Positions 57,343-64,000 of a stretch of 64,000 bases of DNA are shown here, in pieces; positions within the stretch are counted from its first letter, which is position 1, and each line of letters opens with the position of its first letter. Below the pieces are notes generated by a model. It searched no databases, was not told where the DNA came from, and was given only the letters and a program-made list of their open reading frames with translations. The stretch comes from Francisella frigiditurris. Lineage in GTDB: Bacteria > Pseudomonadota > Gammaproteobacteria > Francisellales > Francisellaceae. The stretch lies in assembly GCF_001880225.1 (NCBI RefSeq), contig NZ_CP009654.1, forward strand, positions 1,364,001 through 1,428,000. Direction: 5' to 3'. The position numbers were made by a program, and so were the translations under genes.

Positions 57343-58368
57343 TTAAAAATTGACCATTCTATCTAAAGGAATTAGAGCCTTTTGACGAATATCTTCATTT
57401 ACAAAAATTTCATTTTTTTGATCTATTAGGCAAGCTTTTAAGTTTCTTAATTGATTTAATTTCATCCATGGACATTTAGCACAAGACTGACAAGTTGCTC
57501 CTCGTCCTGCTGTTGGTGCAGGAATAAACTCTTTTTTTGGTGATAGTTGTTTCATCTTATAAAATACACCAGTATCTGTAGCCACGATAAATCTATCATT
57601 TTCTAACTCTTGACTAGCTTTTATTAACTGTGCCGTAGAACCAACCACATCAGCTCTTTTTACAACCTCAGCTGGAGATTCTGGATGCACTAATACGGCT
57701 GCTTCTGGATAGTCTAATATAAGATTGTCTAATGCTTGTGCTTTAAACTCTTCATGAACAATACAACTGCCATCATAAAGAACCATATCCGCTCCAGTCT
57801 GCTCTTGTATCCAACCACCAAGATACTTATCAGGTCCCCAAAGAATTTTCTTTCCTTGTTTATGCAAATGTCCACATATTTCTAAAACATTAGAAGATGT
57901 AACAGTCCAATCTGCTAAAGCCTTTATATCAGCTGATGTATTTACATAAACCACAACGATTCTATCAGGGTATTTATCAATAAATTCTTTAAACTTCCCA
58001 TTACTACAGCTTAGATCTAAAGAGCATTCAGCCTGTAGCATTGGCATAATCACTTTTTTATTAGGGCTTAAGATTTTAGCTGACTCACCCATAAATCTCA
58101 CCCCTGCCACAACTAAAGTATTACTAGGGCTTTCTAAACCAAACTTAGCCATTGCTAATGAATCACCAACAAAACCACCTGTTTCTTCAGCAAGTTTTTG
58201 AATTTCTGCATCTACATAATAATGAGCTACTAAAGTAGCATTATTTTTTTTCAATAAATCTTTAATTTCTTGAATATATAAACTTTTATCTTCTTCGTTT
58301 ATTAATTCATTTTTTAAGCTTTTTCTAGCTTCTTCTATTTTGCTTAAAATTAAATCTTGATTTAGCAT
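57343..58368 (-). CDS. nadA: Quinolinate synthase A
   Basis: The 341-residue [4Fe-4S] enzyme condenses iminoaspartate with dihydroxyacetone phosphate to quinolinate. The three cluster Cys sites appear to lie in [12 protein letters not shown]-like Cys downstream (S-C-I-V), and [16 protein letters not shown] near residue 48 is the substrate-binding segment. Start region is 24 bp after gmk. Confidence 0.95.
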   Translation of the reverse strand: MLNQDLILSKIEEARKSLKNELINEEDKSLYIQEIKDLLKKNNATLVAHYYVDAEIQKLAEETGGFVGDSLAMAKFGLESPSNTLVVAGVRFMGESAKILSPNKKVIMPMLQAECSLDLSCSNGKFKEFIDKYPDRIVVVYVNTSADIKALADWTVTSSNVLEICGHLHKQGKKILWGPDKYLGGWIQEQTGADMVLYDGSCIVHEEFKAQALDNLILDYPEAAVLVHPESPAEVVKRADVVGSTAQLIKASQELENDRFIVATDTGVFYKMKQLSPKKEFIPAPTAGRGATCQSCAKCPWMKLNQLRNLKACLIDQKNEIFVNEDIRQKALIPLDRMVNF

Positions 58369-58392
58369 TTAGCTCACCTTTATGATGTTTTA

Positions 58393-58965
58393 TTAAGATT
58401 TTATACTTTGTATAAAATACTTAGTTAAACTATCTAAAGCTTCTTCGAAATTATCATTTATTATTTTCTGATTATATTCATCAGCATGTGAAATTTCATT
58501 TTCAGCTTGTTCCATACGATGTTTTATAACATCTTCAGAATCTGTATTTCTTTTAACTAGTCTACTTTTTAACTCTTCTAAAGAAGGAGGAAGTATAAAT
58601 AAGCTCTTACATTGATCTTTATAAATTTCTCTAGCTTGTCTAGCACCCTGCCAGTCTATTTCTAATATTATATTTTTTCCTTGAGATAAAAGTCTGTCTA
58701 TCTCATATTTTGATGTACCATAATAATTTTTAAAAACTTTGGCATATTCTATAAAACCATTTTGCCTAAGCATTTCTTCAAACTCAGCAACTGTAACAAA
58801 ATAATATTCCTTACCATTTGTCTCGCCTAAACGAGGTTCTCTTGTAGTATGAGATGTAGCAACCACAAAATTATTTTTACCTGTTTTTGTTTCTAAAAAG
58901 GCTTTTAGTAAGGAACTTTTGCCAGCGCCAGATGGTGCGGAAACTATAAAGATATAGTTACTCAT
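58393..58965 (-). CDS. gmk: Guanylate kinase
   Basis: The 190-residue kinase phosphorylates GMP to GDP. The P-loop S-A-P-S-G-A-G-K-S-S and the GMP-binding T-S-H-T-T-R-E-P-R and E-I-D-W-Q-G segments are intact. It heads the run with nadA-nadC-nadB. The 213 bp upstream contain the left copy of the direct repeat described below. Confidence 0.96.
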   Translation of the reverse strand: MSNYIFIVSAPSGAGKSSLLKAFLETKTGKNNFVVATSHTTREPRLGETNGKEYYFVTVAEFEEMLRQNGFIEYAKVFKNYYGTSKYEIDRLLSQGKNIILEIDWQGARQAREIYKDQCKSLFILPPSLEELKSRLVKRNTDSEDVIKHRMEQAENEISHADEYNQKIINDNFEEALDSLTKYFIQSIKS

Positions 58966-59037
58966 TTATAGAAATTATAATTAAATAGCTAGTTCGATAA
59001 ATTATACAGGTTTAAAGCTTTAAATAGAATAGACAAG

Positions 59038-59096
59038 TTTGCAAAAGATTCTCTATTGAATTATTGATAGTAGCACAATCCACTAAGATTACCTGA
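59038..59096 (+). repeat. Left copy of imperfect ~57-bp direct repeat
   Basis: It starts TTTGCAAAAGATTC, has the run TTGAATTATTGAT and ends near ACCTGA. The same order of blocks occurs in the same orientation at 63464-63519, after the island. The two copies bracket everything between gmk and the deaD-like gene. Confidence 0.55.
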
Positions 59097-59146
59097 GCGA
59101 ACGTAGGTTAATTTAATACCCAAGTATGCTTTTTGATATTTAATAT

Positions 59147-59175
59147 TTGTATTTTGAGATAAATTTGTTACAATT
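59147..59175 (+). promoter_or_regulatory. Possible promoter of the zinc-finger gene
   Basis: TTGTAT, about 17 bp, then TACAAT preceded by TG (extended -10). Start of transcription would fall near 59182, just after the alternative TTG start, which favours translation from the ATG at 59215. Confidence 0.35.
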
Positions 59176-59214
59176 TTTTTGTTAAAAAACAAGGCGAGTA
59201 AAGCTAATGAGTCT

Positions 59215-60318
59215 ATGAAAGAAGAATACTTTCCATGTGGTTTTGGAGACTGTACTTATAAATCCACAAAAAAGACTAATACTAGTTCTCATAGAGTCCA
59301 TTGCCGTTTTAGACCTGAAAATATAGGCAAAGAATTCAAATGTAAATTTGGCTGTGGCTTTGAAAACAAAAGCCGGGCTAGTGTTGCTAATCATCATTTA
59401 CATTGCCTTTTAAATCCTAAAGAGACAGGTATTTATAATTGTAAGTTTCAAGGATGTAGTTTTCAGGGCAAAGATAAGGATAGTATTACAACTCATCAAA
59501 AAAATTGTGAATTTAAACCTATAGAAAATTTAGAATGTAAGTTTAAATGTGGTTTTAAAGCTACCAACTTAACTAATAAAGCGACTCATCAAAGCTCCTG
59601 CAAATCTAATCCTGATAATATAGGCAAGGAATTCAAATGTAAATTTGACTGTGGCTTTAGCTCTACATCCAAAAATTCTCGTGATGCTCATAATTCTAGA
59701 TGTAAAAGAAATCCTAATCATTTAAGTGTAAACAAACATTTAAGTGTAAACAAACATTTAAGTGTAAACAAACATTTAAGTGTAAACAAACATTTAAGTG
59801 TAAACGATCATTATTTTAAACAAAATTACTTTTTAGAAAAGAGTTCTACGAACAATTTTGAAAAACTTGCTAACAGTATAGCCACAATCAGTGAACAAGA
59901 ATATTATGAACTAAAATTTCCAGATTTGACAGAATATGATATTAATTATGGATTATGTTTTGGATTATCTCATAATTATGGTGTAAACGCATTATTATCA
60001 GAAGGAAGTAATTTTAATAATTTTTATAAATTAATACAGGATATTCTAAGTTTAAATATTAATAGTTCTAATTACAAAGAAGTGTATATGTTTTTATTAA
60101 ATATTTTGTATTTTCAAAATATATATATATCTAATAAAAATAATATATTTAAGTATAATAAAGTAAATTATAATCCTGCACATTTTCAAGAAAATATCAG
60201 TTTAACAAAAGAAATATATAAGACTGATATCGAATGTATTTATACATCTGTAATTGTACCAAAAAAAAATACCTCACATGTTTTTTTATATACAATTACT
60301 TTTAAACGAAAAAAATAA
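59215..60318 (+). CDS. Five-zinc-finger protein with a putative papain-fold peptidase domain (upstream part of a split gene)
   Basis: I start at the ATG at 59215 (367 residues); an in-frame TTG at 59179 is possible, and AAGG lies some distance upstream. Five fingers of form C-x(3,4)-C-x12-H-x3-C lie at C8-C30, C43-C64, C76-C98, C108-C129 and C142-C163, spaced 32-35 residues apart. The hexapeptide H-L-S-V-N-K is then repeated five times (residues 169-198). After a linker comes N-Y-G-L-C-F-G-L-S (Cys248), which looks like the nucleophile motif of YopT/C58-like papain-fold peptidases. The frame stops at 60318 inside a run of A; the matching His and Asn lie in the next frame. No family is firmly recognised. 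A DNA-, RNA- or protein-binding effector is conceivable, but that is inference. Confidence 0.6.
   Translation: MKEEYFPCGFGDCTYKSTKKTNTSSHRVHCRFRPENIGKEFKCKFGCGFENKSRASVANHHLHCLLNPKETGIYNCKFQGCSFQGKDKDSITTHQKNCEFKPIENLECKFKCGFKATNLTNKATHQSSCKSNPDNIGKEFKCKFDCGFSSTSKNSRDAHNSRCKRNPNHLSVNKHLSVNKHLSVNKHLSVNKHLSVNDHYFKQNYFLEKSSTNNFEKLANSIATISEQEYYELKFPDLTEYDINYGLCFGLSHNYGVNALLSEGSNFNNFYKLIQDILSLNINSSNYKEVYMFLLNILYFQNIYISNKNNIFKYNKVNYNPAHFQENISLTKEIYKTDIECIYTSVIVPKKNTSHVFLYTITFKRKK
59719..59808 (+). repeat. Five-copy 18-bp in-frame tandem repeat
   Basis: The unit CATTTAAGTGTAAACAAA is repeated five times without a gap; only the last copy differs (ending CGAT). It encodes H-L-S-V-N-K four times, then H-L-S-V-N-D. 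Near-identity of the copies implies recent expansion. Confidence 0.95.
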
Positions 60319-61024
60319 TGTCTATTTAACAATATCTACATTTGAGCATATTGCATGTGTCTGTAAAAAAGACAATAATATTTATTTTTTTGGACAAAAC
60401 AACTACTTTAATAATCTCGAAGTATACAACCAAAATATCAGTAACTATATTACCCCATTCCGTAATCATATACCTTTATACTCTAATAGCCAGCTAATTA
60501 AAGAGTTTGATATTGCAACATTAGAAGAGTTAAACAATACATACTTTACTATAAATATTTACTCTTTAGCAACAACAAGCATATATAAAGATGCATTAAG
60601 AAATCATAAAACTAATCCTTATTCATATTTATATGATGAATTTATTAACTTATTAAATACAAAAATATATGCTTTAAATATTAGCGAATATTCACACATT
60701 ATTTTTACTGTATTAATGTCACCAAGATTAGTTAATCATAATATAAAAGATATTTTAAAAAAAATATATAATTGTAAATATGAAAATCAATGTATTAAAG
60801 AATGTAAAAATGGAATTTTTTATTTATTATATTCTTACTCTAGAATAGGGTTATTAGAAACTTTCTTAGAATTTGCCTGTGATGACATAAAAGAATCAAT
60901 TCTTTCAACAAAGAAAATAGAAAATGAATATAACTTTCAATATTACTGTGAACAAAATAAACTCTCTGACTTAAAAAAAACAATCAATAAGTCTCTCACC
61001 ACTTATTCTGTAAGATGTAAATAG
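60254..61024 (+). pseudogene. Downstream part of the split zinc-finger gene
   Basis: This frame opens with a TTG at 60254 and has no ribosome binding site. Removing one A from the seven at 60309-60315 fuses it smoothly to the upstream frame (T-F-K-R-K-N-N-V-Y-L-T-I). Soon after comes F-E-H-I-A-C-V with a candidate catalytic His (codon 60347-60349), then Y-F-F-G-Q-N-N-Y with a candidate Asn. This is the order and spacing seen in papain-fold peptidases. The rest, about 200 residues, is helical and unassigned. It could be a real break, ribosomal slippage on the A run, or a sequencing error. Confidence 0.55.
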
Positions 61025-61095
61025 GTTTAGAATATTTACTATAAAATGAGTTGTTATTATCAATATAATATTAATTTATATGTTTTATTTTTCAA

Positions 61096-61103
61096 TAGAT
61101 ATA
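61096..61103. repeat. Left target-site duplication of the IS982 element
   Basis: TAGATATA stands directly left of the element; the same eight bases are found at 62035-62042, directly right of it. Confidence 0.9.
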
Positions 61104-62034
61104 ACCTCAGTTCAAAATTATTTCATATTTAAATACTTGTAGTTATTGATTTTAATTGGACTTATAATAAATTGAGCCAAAGTAGCCATAAGATGAGTAA
61201 AAGCATTGTTTATAGATCTGTGCCATAAGGTTAGATTATTTTTGAGATAATCAAAAATAATCTCAATGATAGATCTCTTAGCAGTCTATGAACTTTTTTC
61301 ATATTCTTTTTTAAAGCGGTTATAAGCTTTAAGCCTTGTTTCTCAAATAGTTGAGCTTTATCTTTAGAGATATAACCTCTATCACCAAATACCAATCCTT
61401 TAAGCCCCTTGCATAATTTAGTCAAGAAACTCCTATCATCTTTATTTCCTGGGCTAATATTGATACTAATAATTTCACCAATATAATTAAGCTTGAAACC
61501 AAAGAACCATCCAGTACTAGTCTTACCTTTAGCCGCTAAACTCTTAAATACTTTATATCTATACTCTCTTAGATTATGACAAACTAGTAATTTAGTAGCA
61601 TCTATAAAATATAAATCTGTATGTTTACCATGGTTACTTGATATGAATGCTATTAAAGGTAACATTGCTATATCTATTAGTTCTACAAAACGATTATAAG
61701 AGGAAGATGTAGGAAAATAATATTTCCAGTAAATCTTTATAAGCTCAACATAGTAAGTTTTAAAATCTTTATATCTAACAGCTTGATACATAATCAAAAT
61801 AGTCATTATTTCACTTAAAAATAAACTTGGTTTTAAACCAACCTTTTTCTTTTTGTAATCAATTGACTTGCTTTGTAATTATTTATGATAAATAATACAA
61901 AAGTCGTCTATACTGCAAAAGGTTAAGATAAATTGATCTATCATTATTGTCAGAATTTAAAGATTTTTTGCTTATTTTAACCTAAAAATACTCCCTAACC
62001 TTTAATTTACAATACTTTAATTCCGAACTGAGGT
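61104..62034 (-). mobile_element. IS982-family insertion sequence (931 bp), ISFtu4-like
   Basis: The element ends in perfect inverted repeats ACCTCAGTTC (61104-61113) and GAACTGAGGT (62025-62034) and is flanked by an exact 8-bp direct repeat, TAGATATA. It holds one minus-strand transposase gene, now broken. The family assignment rests on the transposase; ISFtu4 of Francisella is the IS982 member I know of, but identity was not tested. Confidence 0.88.
61118..61944 (-). pseudogene. IS982-family transposase, broken by a stop and a frameshift
   Basis: The full reading starts at the ATG at 61944 (M-I-D-Q-F-I-L-T-F-C). It has an in-frame TAA after 21 residues (Y-H-K-stop-L-Q-S-K). It then runs through D-A-T-K-L-L-V-C, K-G-K-T-S-T-G-W-F-F-G-F-K-L and F-G-D-R-G-Y-I-S-K, the DDE core of IS982 transposases. 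Near 61270 the frame is lost, and the C-terminal part continues in another frame (E-I-I-F-D-Y-L-K-N-N-L) to the stop at 61118-61120. The longest unbroken piece is 61231-61806. Not functional as read. Confidence 0.85.
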
Positions 62035-62042
62035 TAGATATA
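62035..62042. repeat. Right target-site duplication of the IS982 element
   Basis: TAGATATA, identical to 61096-61103. Confidence 0.9.
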
Positions 62043-62119
62043 GCAACCCCTCTCAGTGAAGCCAAAATATTAAACTATTTTAAATGATGGAGGGGTATTA
62101 GATGAAAACATAACATATA

Positions 62120-62600
62120 CTCTCAACGTTCAAAATTATAAATTAAATTTATATTTGGCGTATTTATATATTCATATAGATACTTATGATCTCCTTGTTT
62201 TATACTAAATATAAAATATTCTTTTTGATCTAAAATTGACTTAGTTGCATCTGTACATTAGCAAACCATATAAAACCCATCTTAGTTAATTTAGGAAGTA
62301 ACCTTTTAGCTGCTGCATTAATTCGGCAGTCTTGTTTTTCTGTACCATCATCATTTAATGTCTTCTAGCATTATAGGTAATATGTACTTTTGATCAGGAT
62401 GACATATTATTGCTTGTAGTTCACTATGTCTATAATCTTATCATATTACCTTTCTTATATGATTTGGTTAAACAGCATTAGCAGCTAATTTTAGACGATC
62501 AATAATATTTGTTGTGTGCTACAAGATACTTATTGTTATGCTAATTCTTTCGATCTTTATAAATAACCTTTGTATACTGCTCTAAAAAGAGTCTAGATCA
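62120..62600 (-). pseudogene. Heavily decayed transposase remnant
   Basis: Minus-strand fragments in several frames read like one transposase. S-E-L-Q-A-I-I-C-H-P-D-Q-K-Y lies near 62370-62430, T-E-K-Q-D-C-R-I-N-A-A-A-K-R-L-L near 62300-62345, and F-S-I-K-Q-G-D-H-K-Y-L near 62160-62200. The K-Q-D-C-x-x-N-A-A-K-R and G-x-H-K-Y-L blocks occur together in DDE transposases found in Legionella- and Coxiella-type genomes. Many stops and frameshifts; ends not definable. The region above 62500 is too decayed to follow. Confidence 0.55.
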
Positions 62601-62611
62601 ATATTAGAAAA

Positions 62612-63326
62612 GGGGCCGTCCTAGATAACTAAGTTATGTTAGGATGGTTTTGATGAGAAGAAGTAGGTTAAGTTCATACAAACAAGACAAGTTAATAGAG
62701 TTATTTATAGCAGGAAGTACGGCACGAACTACATCAGAATTAGTATCAGTAAACAAAGACTACAGCCAGCTATTATTTTCATAGATTAAGATTACTTATT
62801 TATCAAAACAGTGAGCATTTAGAAATGTTTGCTGGAGAAATTGAAGTAGATGAAAGTTACTTTGGAGGAGCTCGTAAAGGAAAACGAGGTAGAGGAGCTA
62901 GTGGCAAAATTCCTGTATTTGGTTTACTTAAACGTAATGGGAGGTATACACAGTAATTATTCCAGATGCTAAGAGTGATACTTTACTCTACCTACCAATA
63001 ATTAGAGAAAAGGTTAAGCCTGATAGTATCGTTTACACAGATACCTTTAGAAGCTATAATGCGCTAGATGTATCTGAGTTTAAACATTACAGAATTAATC
63101 ATAGTAAGTTATTTGCTAAAAAGCATAATCATATAAATGGTATAGAGAATTTCTGGAATCAAGCAAAGAGACATTTAAGAAAATTCAATGGTATTCCTAG
63201 AGAACATTTTCTTGTTTTTGAAAGAGTGTGAGTGGAGGTTTAACCACAGTGACTCTAAGGAGCAGCTAAAGCTAATTAGACACTGGGTTAGAGAGAGTTT
63301 AAAGTAAACTTATCTAGGACAGCCCC
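62612..63326 (+). mobile_element. IS1595/IS1016-family insertion sequence (about 715 bp)
   Basis: The ends are inverted repeats GGGGC[C/T]GTCCTAGATAA (left from 62612, right ending 63326), matching at all but one base. Flanks TTAGAAAA and TTAGAAAT agree in seven of eight bases, a slightly decayed 8-bp target duplication. One plus-strand transposase, broken, fills the element. ISFtu3 and ISFtu6 of Francisella are of this type; exact identity was not tested. Confidence 0.8.
62653..63307 (+). pseudogene. IS1595/IS1016-family transposase with several frameshifts
   Basis: From the ATG at 62653 the reading M-R-R-S-R-L-S-S-Y-K-Q-D-K gives a good N terminus. Frames must change near 62757, 62940 and 63210 to follow the protein: E-V-D-E-S-Y-F-G-G, V-Y-T-D-T-F-R-S-Y-N and G-I-E-N-F-W-N-Q-A-K-R-H-L (the DDE triad), ending H-W-V-R-E-S-L-K at the TAA at 63305-63307. 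Inactive as read. Confidence 0.82.
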
Positions 63327-63463
63327 TTAGAAATCTTTAAAAATCTCCATTGATGGCTAGCTTAAATGTTTCTTAATTTTTAGCAACTATATAAAACAAT
63401 TTAGTAAATTCAGTAACATTATCTCTAGAATCTAATTATTTTGATATCCTTTTATAGAAATTC

Positions 63464-63519
63464 TTTGCGAAAAGATTCCCCTTGAATTATTGATATCACT
63501 ACTCACTTAGATTAACTGA
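63464..63519 (+). repeat. Right copy of imperfect ~57-bp direct repeat
   Basis: Begins TTTGCGAAAAGATTCC, then TTGAATTATTGAT, CACT and AGATTAACTGA. It parallels the left copy at 59038-59096 with several substitutions and small gaps. It lies just past the 3' end of the deaD-like gene. Confidence 0.55.
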
Positions 63520-63533
63520 CAAAAGAGATTCGA

Positions 63534-64000
63534 TTAATTAATTTGTGAAATATTTAATTTTTTACCCGCAACCCAAATTTTCTTTAAGTGATTTATAACT
63601 TTAGGAGGCAAATTTGCTGGTAAATCTACTAATGTATGGTCTTTTTGAATAGATATATTACAAATATATTTACTATCTATACCACCTTCATTAGCTATTG
63701 CACCAACTATATTTCTAGGTGCAATATCATTATCACGTCCAACATCTACTCTATAAGTACTCAAGTTGATATCAGATGGAACTCTAGATTTTCTAGGTTT
63801 TCTATCTTGTTTTGACTCAAATCTAGAGTTATTTTCTCCTCTATCTCTTGGTTTTCTTTCTCTTGGAGATCTTTCTTTTTCTTGCTTAGCCTGTATTTCT
63901 CTTGGGAAGAATGTCTTATTACCTTGAGCAATTAAAGTCAATGCTGCTAAAAGAGTTTCAGTTTCTAAACCAGTTTCTTCTTTAATTTCTAAAATAGCAT
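63534..64000 (-). CDS. deaD: DEAD-box RNA helicase DeaD/CsdA, C-terminal part (runs off the window)
   Basis: The minus-strand frame is open from the right edge and stops at 63534; a TTG at 63941 is not the true start. The visible 155 residues include the end of the dimerisation segment (E-T-L-L-A-A-L-T-L-I-A-Q-G). A basic, disordered stretch rich in R, K, P and E follows, then a DbpA-type RNA-binding domain (Y-R-V-D-V-G-R-D-N-D-I-A-P-R-N-I-V-G-A-I-A, D-L-P-A-N-L-P). These match the C terminus of CsdA/DeaD, a cold-shock and ribosome-assembly helicase. The helicase core lies outside the window. Confidence 0.85.
   Translation of the reverse strand, partial: AILEIKEETGLETETLLAALTLIAQGNKTFFPREIQAKQEKERSPRERKPRDRGENNSRFESKQDRKPRKSRVPSDINLSTYRVDVGRDNDIAPRNIVGAIANEGGIDSKYICNISIQKDHTLVDLPANLPPKVINHLKKIWVAGKKLNISQIN

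Noticed and set aside
59719-59808. Tandem repeat as a CRISPR array
   Set aside because: Repeats abut without spacers, are 18 bp, and are in frame within a coding sequence.
63534-63941. A complete 135-residue protein starting at 63941
   Set aside because: The frame stays open to the right edge and continues into deaD-like sequence; it is only the end of a longer gene.

Overview
The window looks like chromosome from a Francisella-type gammaproteobacterium. It is strongly AT-rich and densely packed. It carries a fipA/fipB pair (Mip-like protein plus a DsbA lipoprotein with an FKBP_N domain), an organisation I know from Francisella. It also carries IS982- and IS1595/IS1016-type insertion sequences and MFS genes of the kind common in that genus. 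No tRNA, rRNA or CRISPR array was recognised.

Layout. (1) 1-326: start of a POT peptide transporter, running off the left edge. (2) 485-13468: twelve co-directional genes forming a complete route from myo-inositol or glucuronide to central metabolism. A myo-inositol oxygenase (MIOX) makes D-glucuronate. Uronate isomerase (UxaC), fructuronate reductase (UxuB), mannonate dehydratase (UxuA), KDG kinase (KdgK) and KDPG aldolase (Eda) then lead to pyruvate and glyceraldehyde-3-phosphate. A sugar-porter MFS gene beside MIOX, a GPH symporter beside a GH31 glycosidase, an exported 2H phosphoesterase and a SnoaL-like protein complete the cluster. (3) 13477-58965: mostly core genes (ruvB, dxs, guaA, rep, ygfZ, tal, pepA, alaS, rsfS, queG, msrBA, nnr, nadB-nadC-nadA, gmk). 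Between them lie transporters, small secreted proteins, the fip pair, a histidine-rich protein, a secreted chorismate mutase, and a probable operon of an epimerase, a DUF819 membrane protein and a hydrolase.

(4) 58966-63533: an accessory island between gmk and the deaD-like gene, bounded by an imperfect ~57-bp direct repeat. It begins with an unusual gene encoding five C-x(3,4)-C-x12-H-x3-C zinc fingers, a five-copy hexapeptide repeat and a domain that resembles a papain-fold (YopT/C58-like) peptidase. The gene is split by a frameshift in a run of seven A. A degraded IS982 element follows, with 10-bp inverted ends and an intact 8-bp target duplication, then a heavily decayed transposase and a frameshifted IS1595/IS1016 element. 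(5) 63534-64000: C-terminal end of a DEAD-box RNA helicase, running off the right edge.

The two points most worth following up are the MIOX-to-KDG pathway in one operon and the zinc-finger/putative peptidase gene of the island.
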